NCBI RefSeq assembly: GCF_014633365.1
Contig: NC_068347.1
Span: forward strand, 23,644,433-23,708,432
Direction of reading: 5' to 3'
Length of the DNA: 64,000 nt
From: Diospyros lotus
Lineage: Eukaryota; Streptophyta; Magnoliopsida; Ericales; Ebenaceae
Each line of letters opens with the position of its first letter. The stretch's first letter is position 1. Made by a program: the position numbers and the translations under genes. The notes under the pieces were generated by a model. It saw only the letters and a list, made by a program, of their open reading frames with translations. It was not told the DNA's origin and ran no database searches. Below, in pieces: positions 36,301-46,120 of this stretch.

Positions 36301-39300
36301 TCTTATAGAAGGATGGTAGCACTTGTAGCCTAGTTGAGTGGGAGAATACCCAACAAATATGCATTTAAGGGCTTTAGGTTCAAGTTTAGATTGAGAGGGT
36401 TGATGTTTATGAACAAACATAGTGCATCCAAAGACATTTGGTGATAGGGAATTTAGAACTCGATTGTAATGAGGATAGGAATCAAGTAGGAAACTCAAAA
36501 GGGTTCTAAATGAAAGTACTTTGGAGGGAATCCGGTTAATAAGGTAAGAAGAAATAAGAACAACTTCTCCCCAGTAGGCATTAGGGACTGAATTGGTGAA
36601 CAAAATTGCCCTTGCGGTCTCAAGAAGGTGGCAGTTTTTTCTTTTTGCCACCCTATTTTGTTGGGGATTGTAAGGGCATGAACTTTGATGAATGATCTCA
36701 TGTTTAGTTAGATAATGATTGAGTTCATTTGAGAAATATTCTCTACCATTATCTGAACATAAAACATGGATTGAAGATTGAAAGACATTGTTGATCATTT
36801 GATGAAACCTTTTAAATATAACATAGGCTTCAGATTTGTTTTTCATAAGGAACACCCAACTAACCCTTGTGTGGTCATCTATGAATGTCATAAACCACCT
36901 AGTGTTATTCAAATTAGAAGTCCTTGCTAGCCCCCAGATATCACTATGAATAAATGGAACGATTTTGTAGGTTTATATGTATGAGATGGATAAGAAATTT
37001 TGGTTTGTTTAGCAAGGATGCATTGCTCACAATGAAAGGAATGACTTCTTTTATTAATGAAAAGATAGGGATGCAAGATTTTGAGATAATTGAAACTAAG
37101 GTGTCCTAAAAGTTGGTGCCATCACATAAGCTCATAATCTGAAATAGTAGACAAGGAAGTTTGGATTTGTGACCTAGATCCAAGGGACTGACCATTCTTT
37201 GAAATATAGTAGAGACCTTCTTTCTCCTCAGCACTGCCAATCATCTTCCTAGAAGATAGATCTTGAAATTCACAATAGGAAGGAAAGAATGTCACCAAAC
37301 ACTTCTCTTCTTTGGTTAACTTACTGACAGCAGGTTGCACTTTAGAATGGGCACAAACTGTACTGATTTCAGCTTTAGGCCTGCCACATTAGTTGTATCT
37401 TTCCCTTGAGCCATGGTTGTGGTACCATTAGCTATTGAGATTGGTAAACCTTGATCACAAGGTTCATAGGCTGACAGTACTTTAAAAGATCCAGTCATGT
37501 GATCTGAGTCACCTGTGTCGATTATCCAGCAATTTATAGGGAATTTGAAAGAGATTAGGGAGTGTATAGGTATACCTTGCTTAGCAAGAGACATTACCGG
37601 GTTAGGAGCTTCACTTGTCTCAGATTTAGTCATCTTGGTTTGACTCAATAGTTGTTGTAGTATCTCCAACTGATCTGCAGATAGAATCAGGTTGGTTGAT
37701 TTTCCATTTTCCACTTCTCCTCCATAGGCTGCTTGGTTTCCCTTCCTAGAAATGCTTCCAATTTACTGGTTTTCCATGAATTTTCCAGCAAGTCTCGTTT
37801 GTGTGATATGGCTTATTGTAGTGATCACACCAAGGTTTGTCCTTTTGTAGCTCCCCCCAATGCTGATGTCTGTAAGTTTGCATCAGAATTTGTCACCCCT
37901 AGGATTAAGCATCACTTTTTTCCTACTTTCTTCTCTTCTTACTTCTGCAAAGACTTCTTTATTGGTGGAAAGGGTTTGGTTCCAAGTAACCTCCCTCTTA
38001 CTTCATCAAGATTAGAATTTAGACCATTCAAAAAATCAAGCACTCTCTTTTTCTATCATCTTTCCATCTTCAGCACACTCCCAAATCTCCGGATAGTAGA
38101 ACGAATCTGGAAGCTTTGTGTAGTGTTCTCCATGTTCGAGTGGATTTCTTGCATAGCCTCCCAAATTTCCTAGGCTGTCTTGTAGAACAAGTAGGTCCTT
38201 CCAATCTTTGGCTCCATAGAATTGACTAACCATGCCATAACAATAGAGTTTTCAGCCTCCCACACACCATATATTTCTGAATCAGTGCTTGGCTTAGAAA
38301 CCGTCCCATTTAGATATCCAATCTTGCCCTTTCCCCGGATCACCAGCAAAACTGACTGGAACCATCCTTTGAAATTGGTTCCATTCAGCTTATGCTGAGT
38401 GATCTAGAGAGAAGGATTATCGAGAGTGATTGGAGGTTGTAGGACTTGAGCATTCCTTGTTGCAGATAGTAGATTGGTGGAAGTTTCAATTACTGACAGA
38501 GTTTTATCCATATCTTGAACTTCAGAGTTCTACCAACTGTAGGAGAAGAAAAAATAAGTGGAAAACCTGCCATGAAACCGTGGCTCTAATACCATGAAAA
38601 ATCAACTTGCTGGAAGTTAAATGAATGGAATAACTTCGATGAATTTCATTAAACCCTGGTATGCAAATATATACACAAATTTTCCAAAGAAAACTCCTAG
38701 TATTTAGGATTAGATTACACTCCTAATATTTAGGTATAGATTACAACAACATACTTTAGATTAAGATCAATTTTAAATCAAGATTTCCTTATCTGATTTT
38801 AAGAAATACCCTTATCCTTCCAGTTGGATATCTCCTTCATCTTTATCTTTAATATCTTCTCTTCTTATCCTCTTAGTCATATCTTAAATTCTTGATAGGA
38901 TCCCAAGAACATAACTCTAATATTCTCCAATTACAAAGTTATGAATGAACAAAACAAAGAAAAGAAACGGATAGTGGACTATACTCCCCCAAAACTTCTT
39001 CCAAATTCTCTCCCCCTTCCCTCTCCTTTTCCCCTGATTTTAATACGTGTTCCTTAGTCCATTGCAGCCATGTGGGTTGTTATTCTCCCCCCAACCAAAT
39101 GTGACCCTTTTGCCCTCGTGTCTTTTTCCTTGACTGCCCCTGCTTCTCCTCCCCTTCTACGTTGCTTGTATGTGTGACGAACAGGGGCTCTATCAATTCT
39201 CTCCTTTATCTTCTCCAACATTTTTAGTTTTCCTCTCCACTATTTGGCAACTGACAGCAAAATCAAATGACTGATTCAATTTCCACATTTTCTAACTCAA

Positions 39301-41506
39301 ATGAACAAAACACAAATGGGCCAAAACCAACAGTGAATATAAGCACAAAAAAAATAAGCATCTTCATGCAGCCCCTTAATAGTTGACCTTATTAGTAAAA
39401 GGCAGCCGTGAATATGAAGAAGCTGTTCGCAACCAACATTTTAGATCTTATTCATAAGACCTCAAGGGTACTCTTGATTTTTTCTTTTTTACTATATAGG
39501 AGAGTTTTTTTTTTTTTTTGGGGGGTTCTTTTAATGTTAAACTCTCTCTCTTGCCAGTTATGATGTTGAATTATTTATGATATTTGTTCCTTAAACGTTT
39601 CTGTTGTCCTCTTCTTCATTCTTTCAAATTTTGAACCCTACAACATTTGATAATATTGGGTAGTTAGCAGCTAGTTCTTAGTTCTCTTTATTTGGGATAT
39701 TTTTCTTATTATGCACCTTGGCTTGTAGTAATCTCCCTCTCACATGAGAGGCAACATAGCCTATTTAGTGTAGTTTCGGAGAGGTTCTCATAGAATGCGT
39801 CCCAAAAGCCATGAAAATTTTTGTCCATAAAAACAGTGGCTGTGAAGATCTTAAGAAATGCTTTGTGTGCACATTAGCGGTGGTGTTGTTGGAAACAAGT
39901 TCTCATGTGAGCAAACTTAAAAGAATTTTCACTACTGTTTGCCGCCTTCTATAACTCTAGGAGCAGAATAATTTTTCTTTTCTGAAAACTTTGCAAAATC
40001 CAATTTTACATTCATTTTTGTGATTTGTAATTTTCTCTGAAACCTGACCTGTGTGTTTTTTTATTTTTACTTCAGGTTGGTGATACACAGGTTATCAGTT
40101 TCCTTCTCTCTACTGAAATAATTCCTCTGTGCCTAAAAACTATGGAGACGGGGAGTGAACTATCAAAATCAGTAAGTTCCCCTTGTGAATCATTTCAAAT
40201 TCCGCCGCCCCCCCCCCCCCCCCCCTTCTACAATTTTTGGTCAAACATCATTCACTTGATGGTGGCTGATAGGCAATTGTCTGATGTCACCGTTTTGGAT
40301 CTTGGAAGAAGTGATTATCTTTGGTTATGCCTAAATGATCTGTGTTCCATATGCATGTCATTATTGTCCACTTGTATGATTCTTGGAAGAAAATAGATGT
40401 GATTGCTGAGCCAGATAATAGGCTCATAACTGTGGTGTAGCATAGGTAGATGCGCATGGTTCCTTTTGGAAGATCATATTTCTCTAATTGCTCCCTTGTT
40501 TTACTTTTAGAACACTCAAATATTAATGAAAATAACTTCAATTTACCAAGATTTTGATCTTTCATATTTAAATTTCTCATTTTCAAATTAATCAAATGCA
40601 ACAGTGTTCTTACAATTCCCTAGACTTGGCTTATACGTCAATTGAAGTCTGATTAAATATTTATATTGACAGGTTGCTACATTTATTGTACAACAAATTT
40701 TGATGGATGATGTGGGTCTGGATTATGTATGTACCACAGCAGAGCGGTTTTTTGCTGTACGTCAAATGTTGGGAAATATGGTGGCTGCACTTGCTCAACA
40801 ACCCTCATCACGCCTGCTAAAATATATCATTCGCTGTTATCTCCGGCTATGTGACAACCAAAGGTTGGTCAACTGTTTAGCTTGATGTGAACGCAGTCAT
40901 AAGATTATAGTATGGATGCAGTTCCTTTATCTTTTCTGTAGTTCTCCACTGTCCTATGTACCAAATCAATTATTTCGGCCTCATGATGCAGGGCTTGTGA
41001 TGCACTGAGAGGCTGCCTGCCAGACATGCTGAGGGATGGCACCTTCAGTGCTGCACTTCAGGTAAGTCCTCATCAAAATATTTAGAGTCCAACTTCTGGT
41101 TGTTGAGGACTCCTTGTGTAACTTCTCAAAACTTAATATGGCTCATCGGTCACCTCTCTGTGAGTTGTCACTTAGGTTCTTTTGAGTAGAGTTTTCCCCA
41201 TGTGGCGGTATTTCATGCATGCTCTCACATCACAAATATGGGTTGTAAGTAATGGGGGTTAGCCTCTTGTAACATTCTGTATTAGTTTAGAGGAAAATGC
41301 ACTTCCCCTCATAACCTAGTTTAGAGGAAGATGAGATACATTTTTCTTCCTTAATTTGGTGGATGATAACTTTAATGATATGATACTCTTGGTCTCAGGA
41401 AGATGCAACAACAGGAAGGTGCTTACAGCAATTGCTTCTCAAAGTCCATGGACCTCGTGTTGCGCCACAGGCTGGGGGAGGATCCAACCTTATGAGGGGG
41501 AACTAA
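24392..41506 (+). CDS. CNOT9: CCR4-NOT complex subunit 9 (CNOT9/Rcd1-like), copy A
   Basis: Nine coding exons with GT-AG introns join into 320 residues: 24392-24577, 27118-27189, 31036-31125, 31578-31620, 32777-32883, 40076-40171, 40673-40863, 40992-41061 and 41399-41506 (stop TAA). The product is the armadillo-repeat Rcd1/CAF40 family, a CCR4-NOT core subunit that binds NOT1 and mRNA-regulating partners in deadenylation. Diagnostic blocks are [43 protein letters not shown] (here KPFEYLR), [36 protein letters not shown] and [15 protein letters not shown]. The length is normal for plants. Several normally constant positions differ (for example [24 protein letters not shown]), so it is a diverged paralogue. 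Intron 2 holds a MITE and LINE remnants, and intron 5 holds a SINE and an antisense copia. The reading frame is fully open and splice sites are intact, so expression is plausible. Confidence 0.93.
25620..26546. repeat. Possible inverted-repeat element in CNOT9 intron 1
   Basis: Imperfect inverted termini (GGGTCAATTTGGCACT on the left; complement of GGGCACATTTGACAGT on the right, 11 of 16 matching) bracket two diverged direct copies of a unit of about 311 bases. Each unit carries a hairpin: 25924-25954 has a perfect 13-base stem around TGGAACTCGCTAC, while 26233-26267 is decayed. I found no clear target duplication, so element status is uncertain. Confidence 0.45.
28034..28364. mobile_element. 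Tourist-like (PIF/Harbinger) MITE in CNOT9 intron 2
   Basis: 331 bases flanked by TTA on both sides (28031-28033 and 28365-28367). Terminal inverted repeats of about 22 bases match closely: AGGGCTGTTTAGTTGTGGAA at the left and the complement of TGGACTGTTCAGTTGTGGAA at the right. A three-base TTA duplication is the hallmark of PIF/Harbinger elements. No coding content. Confidence 0.8.
28590..29130 (+). pseudogene. LINE reverse transcriptase fragment
   Basis: Translated pieces resemble the later part of a plant L1-type reverse transcriptase: [20 protein letters not shown] (28630-28690), then a region like the conserved W.R..LS..GR..LIKS...SLP block near 28880-28940, then a [15 protein letters not shown] block near 29010-29060. 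Many frameshifts and stops are present. It is a different lineage from the LINE that follows. Confidence 0.6.
29530..30926 (+). pseudogene. 5'-truncated LINE with zf-RVT domain and poly(A)
   Basis: The frame 29523-30548 carries the C-terminal part of a LINE ORF2: FRYLGIPL, then [15 protein letters not shown], then [20 protein letters not shown], and the zinc-binding reverse-transcriptase-associated region ([25 protein letters not shown], about 30304-30362). A short direct repeat near 30353-30375 breaks the frame. A further piece reads [18 protein letters not shown] at 30657-30710. A 16-base A run (30911-30926) marks the 3' end. It is dead on arrival, inserted in CNOT9 intron 2 in the gene's sense orientation. 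Confidence 0.85.
31224..31246 (+). repeat. Poly(G) tract in CNOT9 intron 3
   Basis: Fifteen G, one A, then seven G, following a T-rich run. A long G homopolymer in a transcribed intron could form a quadruplex, or its length may be an assembly artefact. Confidence 0.85.
31903..31924 (+). repeat. Poly(C) tract in CNOT9 intron 4
   Basis: Twenty-two consecutive C after a TTCTCT run. The exact length is unreliable in most sequencing methods. Confidence 0.85.
32217..32435 (+). repeat. Duplicated 90-bp unit with acceptor-like ends, intron 4
   Basis: Copies at 32217-32306 and 32347-32435 begin CCTGTCTTTTT and end TATTGCAGTACAAT..ATTCAG. Each contains a pyrimidine-rich stretch followed by CAG, resembling a 3' splice site. 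The functional acceptor is later, at 32776. Confidence 0.7.
33264..33393. repeat. 65-bp tandem duplication, intron 5
   Basis: Two adjacent 65-base units share TTGTGAGTTGGTTGCTAATT and TATAATATTGGATTAT, differing at only a few sites. Confidence 0.85.
33641..33745 (+). mobile_element. tRNA-derived SINE (Au-like) in intron 5
   Basis: The word order AACGGTAAGGTTGCTCC, TTTGTGACTATAAGGTCACG, then GTTGTGGAGTCTCTTTG resembles the 5' tRNA-related head of plant Au-type SINEs, which carry box A and box B of the internal RNA polymerase III promoter. The box B region is decayed (GGTAAAGTT). A short A-rich run follows at 33715-33725. The 3' end is not clear. Confidence 0.55.
33933..34250 (-). repeat. Copia-3 3' LTR
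   Basis: 318 bases, minus strand, next to the purine-rich tract at 34251-34262. By eye it differs from the other LTR at roughly 18 to 20 sites. Confidence 0.92.
34261..35860 (-). pseudogene. Copia-3 reverse transcriptase-RNase H remnant
   Basis: On the minus strand the reverse transcriptase start reads [19 protein letters not shown] and [13 protein letters not shown] (35857-35588). Frame breaks follow, then [16 protein letters not shown] (35220-34984), and RNase H blocks with a [15 protein letters not shown] and a DNKSAI-like motif (34640-34470). Several in-frame stops are present. Confidence 0.85.
35878..37714 (-). pseudogene. Copia-3 protease-integrase remnant
   Basis: The protease block reads [15 protein letters not shown] (near 37545), with DTGD replacing the usual DTGA/DSGA. 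After a break near 37316 the integrase core is open from 36912 to 36232. It has [21 protein letters not shown] and [10 protein letters not shown], where the usual Glu of the last motif is Lys. The hydrophilic linker to the reverse transcriptase is at 36192-35878. Confidence 0.85.
37715..38594 (-). pseudogene. Copia-3 gag remnant and leader
   Basis: The minus strand holds a decayed gag. Fragments such as 38233-38036 include the [12 protein letters not shown] and [14 protein letters not shown] region of UBN2-type gag in alternating frames. The zinc-knuckle region near 37800 is damaged. The leader and primer site lie at 38560-38594. Confidence 0.65.
38595..39220 (-). repeat. Copia-3 5' LTR carrying an insertion
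   Basis: This LTR aligns with 33933-34250 except for an inserted block at 38893-39195 and its duplicated target ATTCT. Removing these gives 318 bases, identical in length to the partner. Confidence 0.92.
38893..39195. mobile_element. 303-bp solo LTR inside the Copia-3 LTR
   Basis: It begins TGATAGGATC and ends GCTCTATCA, giving inverted TGATAG/CTATCA ends, and is flanked by perfect ATTCT duplications (38888-38892 and 39196-39200). The interior is C-rich with no frame. The structure fits a solo LTR of a small LTR retrotransposon. Confidence 0.85.
39221..40075 (+). other. Rest of CNOT9 intron 5
   Basis: AT-rich intronic DNA ending in a T-rich stretch and TTCAG at 40071-40075. No element recognised. 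Confidence 0.5.
40208..40225 (+). repeat. Poly(C) tract in CNOT9 intron 6
   Basis: Eighteen consecutive C, thirty-six bases after the exon 6 donor. Confidence 0.85.
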
Positions 41507-41724
41507 AGTTAGTGTTATATGCAGTGGTATTGGGACTCCCTTTTGTAGCCCTTTGGGCTTTAGTATTATGTGTGTATTTGTTGTCTTGTTAAGGTATTTT
41601 CATAGTAATTATGAGGGGGAACTAAAGTTAATGTCATATGCAGTGGTATTGGGACTCCCTTTGGTAGCCCTTTAGGCTTTAGTATTATGTGTGGATTTGT
41701 TGTCTTATTAAGGTATTTTCATAG
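41491..41724 (+). repeat. 119-bp tandem duplication over the CNOT9 stop codon
   Basis: Units 41491-41609 and 41610-41724 both begin TATGAGGGGGAACTAAAGTT. The first contains the real last codons and stop. The second repeats them in the 3' UTR. They differ at a handful of sites. Confidence 0.88.
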
Positions 41725-41924
41725 TCTTGGACATGTCGTTGCTCTTGACTGGTTTTGTTATAGCTAATGTTTTTGTTCTTATCGTACATTCCTATTTTAT
41801 TTGTTATGGAGCTTCTTTGTAGTTTTCAAGAGGGAAAATGGTGCTTATGTGGTGGTGTGTATTATTAAACCATCAATGTTGTGTTGTCTTAAGGTTCTCG
41901 CCTTAGTGTCCTTGATCCTTTGTC

Positions 41925-42115
41925 GTTTATAGCAACGGTGAGGTGGCTCGAGACTAAAAGGCTATGGGTTCAAGTTGTGGAAATCCTCTCTGTTGCAAAT
42001 AGATTAAGGATAAACTTGCGTACAAACTTGACCATCATAAAATAAGGACTCTTGTACATTTGTAATCCCTTATAAATGTAACATAAATGTTGGTATATAG
42101 TGTATAGTATAAGGA
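41925..42115 (+). mobile_element. Second tRNA-derived SINE
   Basis: The head reads AGCAACGGTGAGGTGGCTC then GGCTATGGGTTCAAGTTGTG, with a recognisable box B (GGTTCAAGT). It then continues TCTGTTGCAAATAGATTAAG and a tail near CTTGTACATTTGTAA. It is related in layout to the SINE at 33641. It lies in the 3' flank of CNOT9. Confidence 0.6.
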
Positions 42116-43224
42116 TGTTTACGTAAATATCTTTTATTTTTTTACTTTTGTGTATGTGTGCTTGTGTGTTTAATATATTTAAATATATATATATATGTCA
42201 CACTCAAGAGTATATAGTATAGCATTAATGTATTTTTAATTAAAAACTCTAATCCCCCAAAACAAAAGAAATTTGAGACCCTAGCCTTAAGTTTAAGTAA
42301 TAGCCATTATTGTTACTATTATTATCGTTAGTCATAGATTGTCTCTCTCTTTAATGGTACCTTTTCTACCTCTAGCCATCTTATTTTTTTGTAAAAATGA
42401 AATATATAAAAAGTTAATAAAAAGCACAAAAGTCAATAGTTGAGCATTTATTGAGAACTGAATCAAAAATTCAATAAAGACATTCAAGCTCTAAGAAAAT
42501 AAAATTAGTGAATTGATGATAGGGTTGCAATTGGGGGCAACCAAATGTTTGGTGTTGACGAAGTTAAGGAAGAAGAAAGATAAAGTAATGATAGCAAAAA
42601 TAGATTTAAGGTTGTTGATGGTCTATAAATACCATTTATGGAAAGGGTGGCAAATAATTAAATAACACATGCACAATTTGAAGAATTTTGGGGAGCTCGT
42701 AAAGTCTTTTGAGTGCAAGAAATCTAGGAAAGCAAGATCTGACGGCGTTTGACTATTCACAAGAAGAGGAAGAAAGGAGAAAAATGAACAAAATAGGTCA
42801 TTTGTTGCCATTAACAAGGCCTTTGTTGCCATTGTGAGAACTTTTACTTTGCTTTTGCTCTTGGTATCCCCATTTTTTGCTTGAATGTTCCATGATTCAA
42901 TGATTTTACGGAAGAAAGAATAAGCCAATTTTGACACATTATTTTAGAAGTAGTTTCGCTAGTTAGACATTGACCCTTTAGGCTTTGATTCTTTGCATTA
43001 AAGTTCCTAAGTTCTTAAAAAGTTGCATAAAGGGCTGCAAAGTTTTGAAAATTGCAAAAAAGCTCCTTAATTTCTTAGAAATTAAAAAAAGATCCCCCAA
43101 TGTTTCAAAAATTACAAAGCAACCCTTATAGTCTCAAAAGTTTCAAGAAATAAACTCAATTTTAGTAAATGGTAGAAGAGATCGAAAGTTTTTAAAATGA
43201 CAAAATTACCCTTGAGTTTCAAAA
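42116..43224. other. AT-rich 3' flank of CNOT9
   Basis: (TA)n near 42185, then AT-rich DNA. The reverse frame 42623-42937 shows no family feature. Between 42960 and 43210 short phrases with AAAGTT.C.AAA recur. No gene supported. Confidence 0.4.
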
Positions 43225-44345
43225 ATGAAGAAAAATTTCTATAGGCTAGATTTTTTACATAAAAGGGTTTTATTGATATGGGATTACAATGATTATTCAG
43301 GTCAAATAATAGTTAGAAGAATAAGTTGTGGGGATAATAAAACTAAAGATGAAAGGAGGATTACATGCATGACTGAGGCAACATGTAAGCAAAATTTGGC
43401 GAACAAAGTACTAGAAAAGATGGTTGAAAGGGAAGCAACTCAACAAAAATTGCTAGACATACTTCTAACAATACTCAAAAAAGGTCTCAAGAAGTCTTGG
43501 GCTGATATTTTGGAGTCTCGAGGCCCATGTTTTCCCCACAAAGATGGAGTATTTTCCGCTCTACGATCTTAGAGATGATATTCCAATGGTGAAATTTTCA
43601 ATAGATGTGGTTGATGAAGGAACTGAGGATTGATAGAACACTTTGGTTGGCTATTTCATTGAGAAGCAAGTTTCGTTTCTTGTGGTACAATCCATTGTAA
43701 AAAATATGTAGCAGCGATACGGTCTTCTTGAGGCATTATCCAACAATGCTAGTTTTTTTCTTTTTTAAATTTGATAATCAAGATCATATGCTTAATGTGT
43801 TTGATGCGAGTGGTCCATGGCTTTTTGTAGGTCGGCCTTTACTTTTGCGAGTTTGGAAACTGGGAATGAACATATCTAAGGAGACTCATACCTTGGTCAC
43901 CTTATGGGTTAAAATCTATATTATCTCGTTGAAAGGATGGACAATATGAGGGTTATCTACTTTTGTGAGTGCTTTAGGTCATCTCTTATCCATGGAGACT
44001 ATGATTAAGGATCGAGCAAGATTAGGTTTTGCTCATATATGTGTGGAAATTTAGGTCTCCTCTAAGTTTTCAAAATTGATAGATTTATATCAAAGGATAT
44101 ATGAGTTTATTGGGGAACCAAACATTGCACGACTTCTTATTAAATATCAATGGGTACCTTCTATGTGCATTTACTATAATGTTTTTGGTCACTTGGTGTC
44201 TCAGTGCCTGAAATAGCCTAAACAAGAATTTGCTTGTACTCAAATTATTTAGTCTAATGGTGCATTGGAACTCAATAAAGGAAAGGCAAGTAAAGGTGTT
44301 CTTAGAAATGAGAGTAGTAAATGAAAGGGTCTTGTACCTAGTAGA
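43225..44345 (+). pseudogene. LINE ORF1 / DUF4283-type gag remnant
   Basis: Pieces in successive frames match the plant DUF4283 plus zf-CCHC_4 architecture of LINE-1 ORF1-like proteins. These are KKSWADIL (43489-43512), a VKFSID piece near 43591, FDASGPWLFVGRPLLLRVW and LVTLWVKIYIISLKGW (43800-43945), a GHLLSMETMIKDR block near 43980-44015, and the knuckle region WVPSMCIYYNVFGHLVSQC (44152-44208). In the knuckle, two of the usual Cys/His ligands are altered. Stops and frameshifts make it non-functional. No ORF2 follows it. Confidence 0.65.
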
Positions 44346-46120
44346 TGAGAGGGAGTAGGTCCATGCTCGAATCATTCAAGGAAAGAATTGTGTCTTGTAT
44401 TTATGTACTAATATTTTAAACATCTTTTATTTTATTATTTAATTATTTATTAGATATTATTGATTAAAAATTATGCATGAAAAAGTATATTAAAATTTTC
44501 AATGAATGAACAAAAAAAATGAAATAATTTTGTGGTTATGTTCTCAAATTTTTTTTGCTTTTGAATTTCAAACTAGGTCGTGTTCTCTTTTGATTTTGTC
44601 CATAAATTATAACTTGTTTTTATGATAAAAAATATCTAAGTTTACATTTACAATTAATTATCATATTTGCATGTTTGTTTATGTTATGCCTTACAGCCAG
44701 CCCAAACTCATGGACATTCAAGTAACATATATGAGTCAAAAGTTGTAGGTTAAAGCCATGAAAACCCAAGATTAAGTGGGCCAAAAAGGACAAATCAATG
44801 CCAAATGGGTCGAGAAGACCAAAATAAGCAAAACAAAGCAAGAAAATAAGCAAACTTGGCCATGACTGAGCCCTCTATCGGTCATGTTGTCCTTAGCCAC
44901 CTCTTACTCTCCCAAGCCTTAGCACACCCTTGTGCACGAGACCCAGAGGCCTACTAGGCGTTCTGCCACCCCTAAGAGCCTCTCATAAGATCGAGAGGCC
45001 TTCTCGGGACGTCTCTCAGTGTTGGATATTTTTTCTGCACGTCACACATTTTATCAAGAGTCTAGTTTTATTTTAGTTGTTCTATTATTCCTATTCTTTA
45101 GGAAGATGGTCACATGGGTTTGTTTTGGGGGTTAGTAGTGTTAGTGATTTAGTGGGTTGTTTCCTTATTTTATGATGTGTGGGTTTGTGGAATTTGTGGG
45201 TTTCTTACGCCTACATTTTCTACTTTTTTTTTTTTTTGTAAGCCTATATAAAGGCTACTTTAATTAAAAAGAATTTACGTAACAGTAGCTTGCTATTATT
45301 CTCATCTCTCGTTAAAATCTTATTCTTTTCTCCTATTTTTTGTATTACTCAGGCCACTCAGTCATACAAGGCCTTTTTTGCAAACCACTTAAACTTGGGA
45401 GCCTTTCTCCAAGACTCTCCCCGAGGCCTACAAGAATTAGCCCAAGATGCCTCTGAGATTCCCATCTAGAAATTGATAGAACAGAAATGTTATGGTGCAC
45501 ACAAAGAAGAAGGGTGAATTGGGTTATTTTTAAAATGGCATGCAAAACATGAGAAATTTGAAATCTTTTTCAATGAACAATTAATGTGTAAAACAAGTGA
45601 GAAATGGATGGATGCTTGAAAATGGAAAGAAATTAAAGAGCACAAGCACACAAGAACACCAAGAGTTTTAGTGGTTCAATTTAACCAAACCCAGTTCACT
45701 ACCTTATCTCCTCACTAAGAATTTTGAAATAAATCAACTAAACTCCCTATTTGAACCAAGTAGGTCTTCTAGTCCAAAGACTAGGGAATACAACCTCCTA
45801 CACACAATGTAGGCTTTCTAACTTTTGCGAAGAAATTCAATACAAATTTGAAAGAAAGATTCTAAGAGTTTTACCTCTTAGTTTCAAGTTTTCTCAATAA
45901 AATACAAGACTTTGAAATGATGGAACAATGAACACAACAAAAGCTTTATCAATGAAAATGAGAGAATACAAATTTAAACACAATGAAAGCTCTTGATCAC
46001 TTGGTAGTTGAACAATAAATTCTTCTAGGCTCTTTAAATGAGCCATCAATCCTCTATTTATAGTTGATGGAAAGTAGAAACAAAAATCAGACCATTGGTG
46101 GTAGTTGAGAGTGCATTTAA
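44346..46120. other. Decayed LTR-like DNA
   Basis: No gene. At 45023 TGTTGGATAT begins a region with a TATA box (CTATATAAAGG at 45244) and a T-rich leader, LTR-like but without a clear right end. From about 45473 the text (GGTGAATTGGG; CAAGCACACAAGAACACCAAGA) resembles widespread non-coding plant retroelement DNA that continues beyond the insertion at 46121, at 50105. Confidence 0.4.

Larger units (their letters stand above)
33933..39220 (-). mobile_element. Copia-3, antisense Ty1/copia in CNOT9 intron 5
   Basis: LTRs at 33933-34250 (318 bases) and 38595-39220 (318 bases after removing a 303-base insertion and its duplicated target) share ends TGTTGGAG...TTTTTCA on the minus strand. The flanks are TTTTT on both sides (33928-33932 and 39221-39225). 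On the minus strand the primer site TGGTATTAGAGCCACGG ends the 5' LTR at 38578-38594, and a purine tract (complement of CCCCCCCTCAAG) lies beside the 3' LTR. All coding blocks are broken. It lies antisense to CNOT9. Confidence 0.93.
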
